From Chamaecyparis obtusa (lineage: Eukaryota; Streptophyta; Pinopsida; Cupressales; Cupressaceae), in assembly GCA_027943335.1 (NCBI GenBank), contig BSBK01003252.1, positions 1,094,001-1,158,000 of the forward strand: a DNA stretch of 64,000 bases. Direction: 5' to 3'. Shown here piece by piece: positions 31,966 through 43,602 of this stretch. The first letter of the stretch is position 1; the number at the start of each line of letters is the position of its first letter. The notes beneath the pieces were generated by a model. The model did not search any database and was not told where the DNA came from. It saw only the letters and a program-made list of their open reading frames with translations. Made by a program: the position numbers and the translations under genes.

Positions 31966-34816
31966 ATGGCATCTACATCATCTACTATAAAATCACAAAG
32001 TGTTGAGTAAGAAGTTAATCTAATTGTAAGGGAAAATTTTGATGAACCTAAGTTCAAGCCACATCCCAAGGTTGTAGCACAAATAGATTCAATGGGTGCT
32101 TTCCCAAGCATACCAAATAGGGTTTTATTGAAAGAAGACGTAAGAGCATATATTCATTGTAAAATTGGAGAAGTAGGATACTTTGAAACTATTGTAGCAC
32201 ATTCACTACTCTATGGCACAGATGGAAAATTGAAACCAGAATACAAGAAGATTATGAAATCAAGGTTATCATGTATCACATACTATCCACAATCATTTAA
32301 GATAGATTGGATCAGAATCATATCGAGTAGATATCACGGTGGAAAATTTTGGCTAGATAAATCAATAGAGGTCACTAAGAAAATGATTAGTAGGGTTATT
32401 GAGATCCCTATAACCGAAAAGGAAAAAGCCTTCCATAGTTCATCACGACTTGATGTTGAGAAGAAAACTAGAGCTTAATGGGATGGCCGAGCACTGAAGA
32501 TTTCAACAATCAGAGAGCCAGCAGTTAAGTTTGCAGCACATGTAATCAGGTATAAGATATGTCAATTGAGAAGACTCAACAGTGTACCCTATAATGTAGT
32601 AGACATGGCATACAAAATTATGGAGAAAGGTCACCAGGTTGATCTTGCCAAGGTAATATTACATCAACTATAGGAAAACATGAAGACAATAAGGTCAAAT
32701 AATTCAAACACATGTAAGTTTGGATTGCTACTTGTTTGTATATTTTTATTCATACAAAAGTTTGTACTTGGCATCGGTAAAGTGAACTGGACAACAGACA
32801 AACCAATAACTGCACAGATTACCGAGATGGTAAATAAGTTAGGAGATAATCTGAATATAGTATTTGATGCATACTTCAAAGAATTTTAGACCAAAATGCA
32901 TCAAAGAAGTAGAATTCCAAGGGAATTAGTTGATAAATTTGAGATGGACATTTTTTTTGTAGTAGACACAAATCATTGCATGATAAAAGCAGTTGAACCT
33001 AGATCAAAATGGTTGGCACTAATGGGTTATGAAATGAACCATGATTTCACACTGAAATCTATTAATGCACTGCTTGCATTACCAAAAGACCCTATTGTCA
33101 CTAGGTTCAGAACATATGAAGAGGCCAAATCTAGAATCACTACAGGTATTGAGATCAGTAAAATGTCTAGAAAGGGAAAGAAGATGAGGAAAGATATTAC
33201 TGCTAGATATGGAGATGTCTCTGAAACACCTGAGGAGACACCTATTGAACTGGAAACCGAAGGTTAGTTAATGTTAGCTAATAAGTCATATGATAGTGAG
33301 GAAACATAGTCTGACGAAGAAAAAGATCCCACACCGGTTCCTCCACCTGAAGTTCCTATGAAGAAGTAGTTACCAGTACAAGAAGGTATGAGGACAAGAT
33401 CATCAACTATAGCTTCACCATCGAAGAAGAAAGAAGTAGAGAAGATAATAAAATTAAAAGTAGCTACACCAACTAAGACTTACACAAAGAAAGGATCCAA
33501 GGTTGCAGCTGAAGCACCAAAGAAAAGGAGAAGACTGATAAGAGGTAGAGAAGACCTTGAGGATATTGAAACTGAAGATGACACAAATCAATTCAAGGTA
33601 GTCAACAACAAGGTAAAGTCAATAGATGAATTCATTGAAGATATAATTGAGAATGGAGACCTTACTGATCTAGAAATAGGCAGATTTGACAAGATGTCAA
33701 ATAAGGATCAAACCAAGATGGAAGAGGAAGTCATCCAAATGATGATAAAATTCAAGCGAGTTCCATTGGAATTTTCATGTTCATTACCGAAGGAGTTGGA
33801 TGACAAGATAAATAAAAAATGGGGCTATGCACTTGAAACCGAGAAAAGAAAGAGAGAAAGATCTCTAGTTTGGGCTGCTCCACATCTAAGCGTACCAAAA
33901 CTTGATGAACTCATGACTAATCATCAACAGAGATTTTTTGTAAAGAACCAAGCCATGATGATACTGGATGAGAATGTGGCAGATGTAGAGGAGACTGGAG
34001 ATGACCTATGGAGAGAAATCATTCAAGCAAAAGAACAAGCTGAGCAAAAAGCATACTTAAATTTGTCTAAGAAGAGACAACATTCCAAAGCAAAAGGTAT
34101 TTATATTGATGATGGCATGGTAGAGAAATCAAAGGATTCTGGTATATCAATTACCGAGGTAATTGATATCACTGATCAAAAGGAGGAAATAAGTATCTCA
34201 CAGGATGCACCTGATAAAGTAGAAATCCAAATGAAGAAGAAAATTGATGATGATGTACTCATTGAGGACATCACAAATGGTGATCCTGATGACAAGGATG
34301 ATGAGGATGTAAATATTGCACCCCTAAACACTCAAGATAAAGGAAAAGTCATAGAATGTCCATTTACATCACTACTGGGTGAGCTTCCTGTACTTGCAGA
34401 GGTAGTAGAAATTATTTCATAGGAACAACCCGATGGCTCAGACCCTGAGCAATACAAAGACATCACAGGGGAACTAGACACTGAGAAACCTGTAGACACA
34501 GATGAGCCTAAAAAAATAGAGGCACCTTCCACTGAGACAAAGGTAATAGATGAAACAAAGGAAATTGAGGTAATCCCGTCTGACACTACACCCGAGGCTC
34601 CAACTCTATCAACCGATAAAATGGCTACCGAGGAGCAGAAGAAGAAAGAAAGTGTGTCAACTGGGAAAGATACTTCGAGGACTGGAGACAAGTCTCTTAT
34701 CATTACTAAGAATAAATCACCATTAGTATTAGAGAAGAAGAATAAAAAGAAAGGAAAAGGGTCGGTCACCCTAGATGAAGTGATAATTATTCCTGAGTGT
34801 GACCCGAGGACCCTTA
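31966..34816 (+). pseudogene. ORF2 of the pol-less element, unknown function (5' part)
   Basis: ATG 31966 (MASTSSTIKSQSVE) opens a frame that runs to 34816, where a Copia element interrupts it, and resumes at 41729. Excluding the duplicated target site, the two parts total 3,636 nt, exactly 1,212 codons, so no net frameshift has accumulated. N-terminal region (31966-32890): ITYYPQSFKIDWIRIISSRY, GGKFWLDKS, AVKFAAHVIRYKICQLRRLN and a hydrophobic CKFGLLLVCIFLFIQKFVLG segment. A basic patch follows (about 33380-33560, PKKRRRLIRGRED), then a long acidic, Glu/Asp/Lys-rich and probably disordered region to 34816. Stops are nearly all TAG or TAA. No enzyme motif is recognised. A nuclear or chromatin role could be guessed from the basic patch, but nothing shows it. 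Confidence 0.65.
34812..34816. repeat. Target-site duplication of the Copia element (CCTTA, left)
   Basis: CCTTA at 34812-34816 is repeated exactly at 41724-41728. Removing one copy and the element restores the ORF2 frame. Confidence 0.92.
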
Positions 34817-36001
34817 TGTTAGAAAGTAAAGTCCACCAAGATAACTGAAAGGGGGGGGTGAATTAATTATCTGATAATTATAAATTTTATCAATTTCAAT
34901 AGCATTTAACCATGTAAGCAATATAATTACCAACCATAGAAAGATATTCATACACAATGACACAATTACACAAGATATGTTGACTAGGGAGCCTCTTGAT
35001 CAAAGAGTAGACCCCGGTGGGAATGATGCCCACAAAAGATGCACTAATATGAATATTCCTTGTGAAAGGATGGACTCTATTAGGAGTCTTATGAAATACA
35101 TTCAGTACATATGAATCCTTGTTGGGAGATTTTGAATCCCTGTTAAAAGATTCTAACCCTGTTAAGAGTTATGGAAGACAGAAGGACCCACTGCCCAAAC
35201 AACTTCAATGGCAAGATCACTGAACACACTATCCAACTAATCTCTAGATTATTCAACATAATAATATCAAATATGTTACCTCCTTCCTTACTATTCCAAA
35301 CCGCACTCTCTACTTCACCAGATCTCTATCTCAGATCTTTGCATGTCTTCCTTCACAAATTCACTTTCACAACTGCATTAGCTCTTTTCTTCACTTCATG
35401 CATACATCAACACAACTAACCATTACAATCATTACAACCATTATTACAATAATTAAAAATATTCATTCCTTTATACCACACTCAAGTAATTACAAATGAG
35501 TCGGCATACAATTACAAAATAAAATTTTCCACACACTACATCAAAATTACACAAAATTGTTAGCTTCCAAATATAATAATTATTCACTCATGTGACCTCA
35601 AAGTTTTTTCTATCATCCACATCACTATCAATGTGTCTTCAAATTCCCTTTAACTACACAAAACCAGATTCCATCCTGATTAGGAGATATCATCTGATTT
35701 CCACAAACTGCTACTCAAGAACACCACCTAAATACTGCTTCCACCAAAATGCTCATAACTTCCATGAATAAATCAATTACTATATGTGCTCTTAACCATA
35801 GAGATATAACATATCAAAGATTATATCCTCAACATCTCATAGCTCCAACTGCAATATCCCACATGCGCTAATCCAAACACTATTTACTTCTCTGCAAGTC
35901 TCAAGTAAAACACTATGTTGACATCAATGACAATCATAGTCATGAATGCAACAACAACTGCTATAGAATGGATGCCAAACATTTAGCATTCATTCCTAAC
36001 A
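34817..36001 (-). repeat. 3' LTR of the Copia element
   Basis: On the plus strand it starts TGTTAGAAAGTAAAGTCC and ends CATTCATTCCTAACA. A minus-strand TATA box (TATAAAG) lies at 35469-35475. It is the 3' LTR because the polypurine tract abuts it. By eye about 93-95 percent identical to its partner; it has about 10 bp more near 34965. Confidence 0.92.
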
Positions 36002-36016
36002 ATCTCCCCCATTGGC
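36002..36016 (-). other. Polypurine tract of the Copia element
   Basis: Minus-strand GCCAATGGGGGAGAT immediately before the 3' LTR; primes plus-strand DNA synthesis. Confidence 0.8.
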
Positions 36017-36385
36017 ATTAATGGAAACATAGATGAAAAAATATCCAATATTCCAAAAATCCAATACTGTTGCTCTAGAAAAATATTTCAAGTCCTCTTC
36101 ATCAATCAAATCTTGCTTCATTTTCCTGTTCAGATAGTATAAATAGTTTTTTCATGTACACTTCTCCCCCATTGACATCAATGATATAAATCTCATCATT
36201 ATGTCAAGAACAACTCCAATGTCAAAACACACTATTCAGAAAATACATTCACTACAATCCTCATGACTCAGCTCAGATACACATACTCCCCCATAGAGGA
36301 AGTACCAACATCCAGTCCAAAAGAAAGATAAGGCTTATATACCACTGGACGGATGCAACCAACTACATCACTTTTCAAAAGTAGG
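36017..36385 (-). other. 3' untranslated region of the Copia element
   Basis: About 370 bp between the end of pol and the polypurine tract, non-coding. It contains further CTCCCCCATTG tracts (near 36165 and 36287) resembling extra polypurine copies on the minus strand. Confidence 0.5.
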
Positions 36386-38174
36386 CTAGGGCATAACCCG
36401 TGGTATACCTCTCAGATACTCAAATGTATCCTTAGGCAAAGGCTTTGTAAATATATCTACTATCTCCTCCTTTGTACTTATGTACTCAAGTCTGACTTCT
36501 TTCTCAGCAACTTTCTCTCTTAAAACATGATACTTAATCAATGTATGTTTTGTCTTAGAATGTAATATAGGGTTCTTAGACATACTAACTATGTTGGTGT
36601 TGTCACAATGTATGACAACATGTTCAACAAAATTTATTCCAATATCCTTCAGCATTTGCTTCATCCAAATTATCTAGTTACAATTGTTTGCTGTTGTTAC
36701 ATATTCTACTTTTGTTGTGCTCTATGAGATACAATTCTACTTCTTTCTTAGCCAGGAAACCAATCTTACTCCAAGGAAAAATTCTCCACCACTGGTGCTT
36801 TTCTTATCATCAATACTACCTCCCCAATCAGCATCTATATATGCACATAGGGTAAAATCATCAAATTTTTCATACCATAATCCATAGTCCATTACACCTC
36901 TTAAATATCTCAGTATCCTTTTTACTGCTACATAATTTGATTCTCTAGGTTTAGCTTGAAATCTTTCTACAATTCCAACTGAATGTGCTATATCAGGTCT
37001 TCTATGCGTCAAGTACTACAATCCTCCAATCATAGATCTATATTTCTTCTGTTCTACTGGAGGAGTCTCATCTGTGCTAGATAATTTATGTCCAGTTACC
37101 ATAGGTGTTCCAACTAGTTTACAATTCTCCATTCCAAATCTTTTCAACAAGTCATTCAGGTACTTTATCTGACTTACAAAGATACCATCTTTGTTCTATG
37201 TTATTTGTAATCTCAAAAAGTATTTCATTTCACCAATCATACTCATTTCAAATTCAGTCTTCATTTCATCAGAAAATTTATCACTAGCTTCATCTTCTCC
37301 TCCAAGGATAATGTCATCAACAAAAATAACTATAAACAACAAACCATTTTCAATTTCTTTTGTGTATAGATTGCTATCAGTTGTTCCTTTTGTAAATCCC
37401 AACTTTAAAAATGTATTTGTCCAATCTTGCATACCAAGTTCTAGGTGCTTGCTTTAGTCCATATAAAGCTTTCTTTAGTTTACATACCATGTCTCCTTCT
37501 TGAGTCAAAGGAAAACCTTCAGGCTGCTCAATGTAGACTTCTTCTTCCAATTCTCCATTTAGAAATACTGACTTCACATCCATCTGATATACTTTGAACT
37601 TCTTGTAAGCTGCATAAGCCAAAAATATTCTTACTGCTTCAATTCTTGCAACACGTGCAAAGGTTTCTTCATAGTCAATTCCTTCTTTCTGTGAGTATCC
37701 CTTACATACCAATCTTGCTTTGTTTCTTACTACTTCTCCTTGTTCATTCATTTTGTTTCTAAATACCCATTTAGTTCCAATAACATTCTTGTCTTTAGGT
37801 ATAGGGACCAATTCCCATGTCCTGTTCTTTTCAATCCGATCTAGTTCTTCTTTCATAGCATTAGTCCAACTTTCATCTTCACAACCTTCACTAGTAGTTT
37901 TAGGTTCAATTTGAGAAATCAAACATAACTGTTCTTGTACCTTATTTTGAGTTAGAACTCCTCTTTTGATGCTTCCAATAATTTGCCCAATAGGATGATT
38001 TTTTGACAAACTCTTGTTAGGTGTCACTATCTCAGATCTCACTTCAGGTGTAGGTTCTTCAATGACTTCACTGTGGCTTTCATTCAACAAATCACTGTCA
38101 GTTTCATAAAATAATTTAGTAGATCCAGTGTTAGGTTTAGGATGAGCTTCTTTATTTGATTCATAATGAAGCAT
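36386..38174 (-). pseudogene. Copia reverse transcriptase and RNase H
   Basis: Read leftward. RT opens with [20 protein letters not shown] and [20 protein letters not shown] (about 37730-37860), then [29 protein letters not shown] and [18 protein letters not shown] frameshift falls near 37400. The catalytic box is IVIFVDDIILGG (about 37300-37345), a YVDD type with Phe for Tyr. The connection includes RPDIAHSVGIV and GVMDYGLWY; RNase H has YIDADWGGSIDDKKSTSG (about 36780-36840) and VIHCDNTNIVSMSKNPILHS (about 36560-36620). The end is FTKPLPKDTFEYLRGI. Two stops lie in the gap between about 37190 and 37015. This is the standard Copia C-terminal part of pol. Confidence 0.92.
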
Positions 38175-39290
38175 TCTTTCCTAAATTTCGTAATTCTCAT
38201 CAACTTTAACATTTTCACTCTCAACAATAGTCTTAGTTCTTTTAGTGTAACATCTATAGGCTTTTCTTTTCAAAGAATATCCAAAAAATATACCTTCATC
38301 ACTTCTAGGATAAAACTTTCCAATATCATCATCTCTCTTTATATAACATTTTCTTCCAAAAATTTTAAAATACTTAACTGAGGGTGCATGTCCAAAGCAT
38401 AATTCATAGGGTGTATTTTCTATGTCTACTCTAATTTGTACTCTGTTCATTGTATACACTATTGTGTTTACTGCTTCTCTTCAAAATATCTTCACCAAAT
38501 CATTCTCAAATAACATAGCTCTTGCTGCTTCAGTCACTGATATGTTTCTTCTTTCTACAATACCATTTTGTTCAGGTGTTATAGGGGTTGAAAACTATCT
38601 CTTAATGCCATTTTCTTCACAAAAGGTGTTAAACTCTCTAGAAGTAAATTCTCCACCTCTATCAGATCTCAAACATTTGATCTTCATTCTAGATTCATTC
38701 TTAACTTTATTCTTAATGATCTTAAACTTATCAAATGCTTCAAACTTTTCTTTAAGAAATGCAATCCACATTATTCTTATAGAATCATCAACAAGAATCA
38801 TAAAATACCTTTCTCCATAGAATCCTCTAGTCCTTGTAGGACCACTCAAATCTATATGAACAATCTCCAACTTCTCTACAGATGTAAACTTCTTATTGGG
38901 AAATAAAATTCTCTTATGTTTTGCCATCACACATTCCTTGCAAATCATGTTAGTAGGCTTCATAATTTTAGGCAAATATCTTACTGCAAGTGTAGTACTT
39001 ATTTTCACAATGTTATCAAAATTTATATGAAAAAATCTTATGTGCCATAACCAACTGTCATCAATCTTAGTAATCAAACATGTCATCTCAGTAGGATTCA
39101 ACTAAAATACATTACATCTGGTTCTAGATCGAGTTCCAATCAGATTTCCATCTTTATCCTTAATCACACAAGTTTTCTCAGTAAACCAAACTTGATATCC
39201 CTTATCAACTAACTGTCCAACACTCAAAAGATTATGTTTCAATCCATCCACAAAATAAACATCATTAGTACTAGTATTTTCATCAAGAGT
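38175..39290 (-). pseudogene. Copia integrase
   Basis: The pre-integrase zinc region has WLWHIRFFHINFDNIVKIST and CKECVMAKHKR (about 38930-39060). The core has LEIVHIDLSGPTRTRGFYGE (first Asp), CLRSDRGGEFTSREF (second Asp, about 38640-38680) and PEQNGIVERRN (catalytic Glu, about 38550-38590), so the triad is intact. A stop interrupts between the second Asp and the Glu, and another near 38490. The C-terminal domain has YELCFGHAPSVKYFKIFGRK and FYPRSDEGIFFGYSLKRKAY (about 38260-38420). The frame is the same as gag and RT upstream of 37400, so the polyprotein was a single ORF. Confidence 0.9.
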
Positions 39291-40487
39291 AATAGATCAT
39301 ATAGCTTTAATCAAGCAAGGTGCATTATTTCCAACTCTAACAACTCCTTCATCATAATTGTTAAACTTTATGAACTTTTTCATGTCTCCAGTCATATGAT
39401 GTGAACAACCACTATCTATAATCCAATCAACTTTCTTTTCAACTTGAGAAACTAAGGCTTTTTCTTCCTTAACATTAGTTTCAGGATTCTCTTCTTTAAT
39501 TGCTACAAATCCTATGTCATCACTATTCTCAATATTACTTTCACTTAAAGTTCTCTCTATACTAGCTTCAAGATCTTCATCATTAGCATAATAACATTCC
39601 TTAGATCTTCTAGGTTTGAAATTGTTTCTATACTTTTTAACTCTCTTAGGACACTTAGATGCAAAATGACCATATTCTTGACAATTCCAACATTTAAAAA
39701 TTTTCTTACCGTCTAGTTCTCTCTTCACAAGCAAGGCAATACCTTCTTCAATCTTCTTGTCTCCTTCATTTCTAGATCTGTTGCTGCCAGCATAATCTCC
39801 GCTCACACTGATGCTTCTTGACAAAGTAGGCCAAACACTAAGAGCACTGAATGTTGTCTTCATTCTAGGTAAGTCTTCTGATAACCTCAGGTTCATCTCT
39901 GCTGCTTCCAATCTTCCAAGAAGAGTCTCTCTTGTAATGTTTGTAGTACAAGGTATAACTTGTTTAATCATCTATGTTGTTTTCTTAAATATAAGAGTCA
40001 ATGTCCTCGGAATTTTCCATATCACTTCATTCTTTGTCTTTATTCCTCCACAATATTTTATGTCTGTAACAATTTTTGACATTCTACCAATATAGCTTCT
40101 AACAGATTCATCTTCCAACATTATTATATCTTCAAATGTACATATTCAATTATGTAATCTAACTCTTTTTGCATGTTCATCACCTTCAAAAGTAGAGTGT
40201 AAAGCATTCCAAATTTCATGAGATTTTTTCAAACATTTTACCTAACTGTACTCATTCTCTAGAAGGGCTATCAAAAGTGCTTCTCTTGCAAGTATGTTAC
40301 ACATGAATAGATCTCTCTCTTCGGCAGTACATGTTTCAAGATTGTCCGCTTCAATGATAGTCTTATCATTTTTTGTAATCAACCAATAACTTGGTCCTAA
40401 ACATAGTAGGTGTCTCTTCATCTTTTCTTTCCAGCTGTCAAAATGTACTCCATCAAACTTAAGGCTTTCTTTTCTGAAATTCACCAT
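39291..40487 (-). pseudogene. gag: Copia gag and protease
   Basis: The start is probably the ATG at 40487 (MVNFRKESLKFDGVHFDSWK), typical of Copia gag. The capsid region continues through KEKMKRHLLCLGPSYWLI with stops after about 40242, then ETLLGRLEAAEMNLRLSEDL. A single CCHC knuckle, CWNCQEYGHFASKC, lies at about 39655-39700, followed by a basic stretch. Protease has the loop DWIIDSGCSHHMTGD at about 39380-39425 (D-S-G motif intact). Several stops lie between 40242 and 39971. Confidence 0.9.
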
Positions 40488-40530
40488 GGATCTCCTTAAT
40501 CTATTAAACTTCTTTTTCAAGGACTTGCCA

Positions 40531-40541
40531 CTCTGATACCA
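40531..40541 (-). other. Primer-binding site of the Copia element
   Basis: Minus-strand TGGTATCAGAG, the initiator-Met tRNA site, one base from the LTR. Confidence 0.88.
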
Positions 40542-40542
40542 A

Positions 40543-41723
40543 TTGTTAGAAAGTAAAGTCCACCAAGATAACTAAGAGGGGGGGAGGTTAAATCATTTAT
40601 CTGATAATTATAACCTTTATCAATTTCAATAGCATTTAACCATGTAAGCAATATAATTACCAACCATAGAAAGATATTTATACACAATGACACAAGATAT
40701 GTTGACTAGGGAACCTCTTGATCAAAGAGTAAACCCCAGTGGGAATGATGCCCACAAAAGATGCACTAATATGAATATTCCTTTTGAAAGGATGGACTAT
40801 GTTAGGAGTCTTATGAAATACATTCAGTACATATGAATCTCTGTTAGGAGATTTTGAATCCCTGTTAAAAGATTATAACCTTGTTAAGAGTTATGGAAGA
40901 TAGAAGGACCCACTACCCAAATAGCTTCAATGGCAAGATCACTGAACACACTATCCAACTGATCTCTAGATTATTCAATAGAATAATATCAAATATGTTA
41001 CCTCCTTCCTTACTATTCCAAATAGCACTCTCTGCTTCACTAGATCTCTATCTCAAATCTTCGCATATCTTCCTTCACAAATTTGCTTTCACAACTGCAT
41101 TAGCTCTTTTCTTCACTTCATGCATACATCAACACAACCAACCATTACAATCATTACAACCATTATTACAATAAGGAAAAACATTCCTTCCTTTATACCA
41201 CACTCAAGTAATTACAAATGAGTAGGCATACAATTACAAAATAAAAGTTTCCATGCGCTACATCAAAATTACACAAAACTGTCAGCTTCCAAATACAATA
41301 ATACTTCACTCATGCAACCTCAAAGTTTTTTTTTTCATCCATGTCACTATAAATGTGTCTTCAACTTCCCTTTAACTGTACAAAACTAAATTCCATCCCG
41401 ATTAGGAGATATCATCTAATTTTCATAAACCGCTACTCAAGAACACTGCCTGAATACTGCTTCCACCAAAATGGTCAAAACTTCCATGAATAAATGAATT
41501 ACTATCTGCACTCTTAACTATAGACATATAACATATCAAATAGTATATCATCAACATCACATAGCTCCAACTGCAATCTCCCACGTGCGCTAATCCAAAC
41601 ATTGTTTGCTTCTCTATAAGTCTCTGGTAGAACACTGTGTTGACATCAATGACAATCATAGTCATGAATGCAACAAAAACTACTACAAAATGGCTTCCAA
41701 ACACTTAGCATTCATTCCTAACA
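40543..41723 (-). repeat. 5' LTR of the Copia element
   Basis: 1,181 bp, matching 34817-36001 along its length. Minus-strand TATA box at 41191-41197. Confidence 0.92.
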
Positions 41724-41728
41724 CCTTA

Positions 41729-42513
41729 GCCCTAAGGAACTAAGTAAATATGGGGAATTATGTCAAAGAAAGGCAGCACAAAAGAAGTTGAAGCAAGAAA
41801 CTAAGAGAAAATAAATTCTAACAAATGTGAGGGATATCTTACAATAGGTAGTACCTAAGGTGAATATTGATGAAGATACTCCCATCATAGATCAACTTGC
41901 TACACTTATAAAGAAGATCAATGCCCCAAATACCGATACAGACAAACGAATTGAAGAAATGGCAGAGTCAAAGTTACAAAATAAATTGGCAGAAAGAATA
42001 AGCCAAGAAGTGGCAATAAACAAGGTCAAATTATCTGAAGTAATAACTGAAATAAAATCAATAACCCAGTTAATTTGTACATTCTTACTGAAGCTATGCA
42101 CTGTGAAAACCTTCACTTCTGAGATCAGTGAAAAGATAAAAGGTCTGGAAGATGAAATCAAGACCAATGCAAATGTCGCTACAACCGAGCCACATGCTTT
42201 CTCAAAGCACATTCACCGAGTTTAGGAACTCTGGCAGTTGATAGCAAATCTCAAGAAATAGGAAGAGCACATAATCGATCAGGTCACTGAGTTACAGATA
42301 GAACTCTTGCCATACCTAAAAAAATTTGAGGCACACATTGTCAAAGCAGAGCAACTTGTTGCAACACCTGAGATTTCGGTGTTGGAGAACATCTTGGACA
42401 TGCATGCACAAGTCGGTCTTGTGCATATTGCTCTCACCAACTTGAAAGAGGAATGGGAAAACCTCTTGGTGTCAGTAAAGAAAACCCACTAGCATATTTT
42501 TGACCAGATGTGA
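41729..42513 (+). pseudogene. ORF2 of the pol-less element, 3' part
   Basis: Resumes the frame cut at 34816. It reads PKELSKYGELCQRKAAQKKL and then long amphipathic helices (KRIEEMAESKLQNKLAERIS, ISEKIKGLEDEIKTNA, LLPYLKKFEAHIVKAEQLVA), probably coiled coil. In-frame TAA/TAG occur near 41811, 41845, 42223, 42260 and 42490; the natural end is likely TGA at 42511-42513. The non-coding tail leads to the polypurine tract where the Tat element inserted. Confidence 0.6.
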
Positions 42514-42559
42514 GTATACTACTTAATTTTTGTATTTGGCATTACTATCAAAAAGGGGG

Positions 42560-43581
42560 TGTATGCACCTTAAAATGGTCGCCTAGACTTTGGGCCCCTG
42601 TTTAACAATTTATCAAATCCCTAAATCAATATTTTCAAATATCAACAATATCAATTATATCAATTTCCTTGATCAAATCATAATCAATTCAATATTTCCT
42701 AAGGTTTGAGCCTTATTTAATTTAAAAGAGAAAAGAAATAAAAATAAAAATCTCATTTAATTAAGAGAACATGCTCCATTTTAATTAATTAAAAATCTCT
42801 TTTAATTAAATAATAAAATCACTTTATCCTAAGCCTTTATTTAATTAAAAGGAATTTCCTCCCCTTTTATTTAAATAAAAAATCCCTACTTTTTTTTCTT
42901 ATCCTATGTTGCACAAATAAAGCATTATTTTTATTTTATAAAAAGGGAAAAAGAACTTTTTATCTTATGTGGGATACAAAAGTCAACTCCTATTTTCCTA
43001 TTGGAAGATATTTGTGCACAAGGATCAAGCTTCTATTTTTCTCGACTGTTGATTAAGTCTTTTACCTCTTAATCTCAATGGTCCATTTTTATCTCATTTC
43101 TTATAAAAGGAGAGCTCTCTTCCTCATTTTCATATCTTAAGTTTTTATGCTAATGTTATGCTGAAAGTTTTCTAGTTCATTTTGGAGCTCTTTGAAGACA
43201 TTCTACATCCAAGCTTTGAAGACTTGTTATTGCATTTCAATGTAGTTGCATATTTCTTTTTTTAGTTGCATTATCATGGCATATTAGCTTAGATTTTCTT
43301 TTATGCAATAGATTAACTTGCATTGTCATATAGATTTGCATTGCATTGCATCCATATTGATTTCATTGGAGATATTGACATTTTTTCCCTTGTCTTTGAT
43401 TTGGAATCTCTCATTGTGTGGTTGACTAGCAAGGTCATGAGTTTATAGCTCTAGCTGAGAGCAATTTTATAAATCTTGCAACTCCATACATAGAGAGCTA
43501 TGGATCGATTTGTGAGGGAACATTGTTGAGTTTTCTTGCATGTAAAGATTCATAGAAGTGTGGTCACATTTTCACCATACA
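42560..43581 (+). repeat. 5' LTR of the Tat-type element
   Basis: Starts TGTATGCACCTTAAAATGG and ends TTTTCACCATACA. TATA box TTATAAAAGG at 43101-43110. By eye about 96 percent identical to the 3' LTR. Confidence 0.92.
43101..43110 (+). promoter_or_regulatory. TATA box of the Tat 5' LTR
   Basis: TTATAAAAGG, repeated in the 3' LTR at 56981-56990. Confidence 0.6.
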
Positions 43582-43585
43582 TTTT

Positions 43586-43602
43586 TGGCACCCACTGTGG
43601 GG
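43586..43602 (+). other. Primer-binding site of the Tat element
   Basis: TGGCACCCACTGTGGGG, 4 bp after the LTR. Related to the TGGCGCCCACCGTGGGG form seen after many plant Gypsy LTRs; the tRNA is not identified here. Confidence 0.7.

Larger units (their letters stand above)
34817..41723 (-). mobile_element. Ty1/Copia retrotransposon, complete but decayed, inserted in ORF2
   Basis: 6.9 kb, minus strand, with LTRs of 1,185 and 1,181 bp, perfect 5-bp target duplication, primer site TGGTATCAGAG, single gag-pol frame (one frameshift near 37400) and a polypurine tract. Domain order gag, protease, integrase, RT, RNase H is the Copia order. Confidence 0.93.

Noticed and set aside
32707..32770. Hydrophobic segment in ORF2 as a membrane anchor
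   Set aside because: About 15-20 residues with internal charged and Gln residues nearby and no signal sequence; more likely the core of a folded domain.
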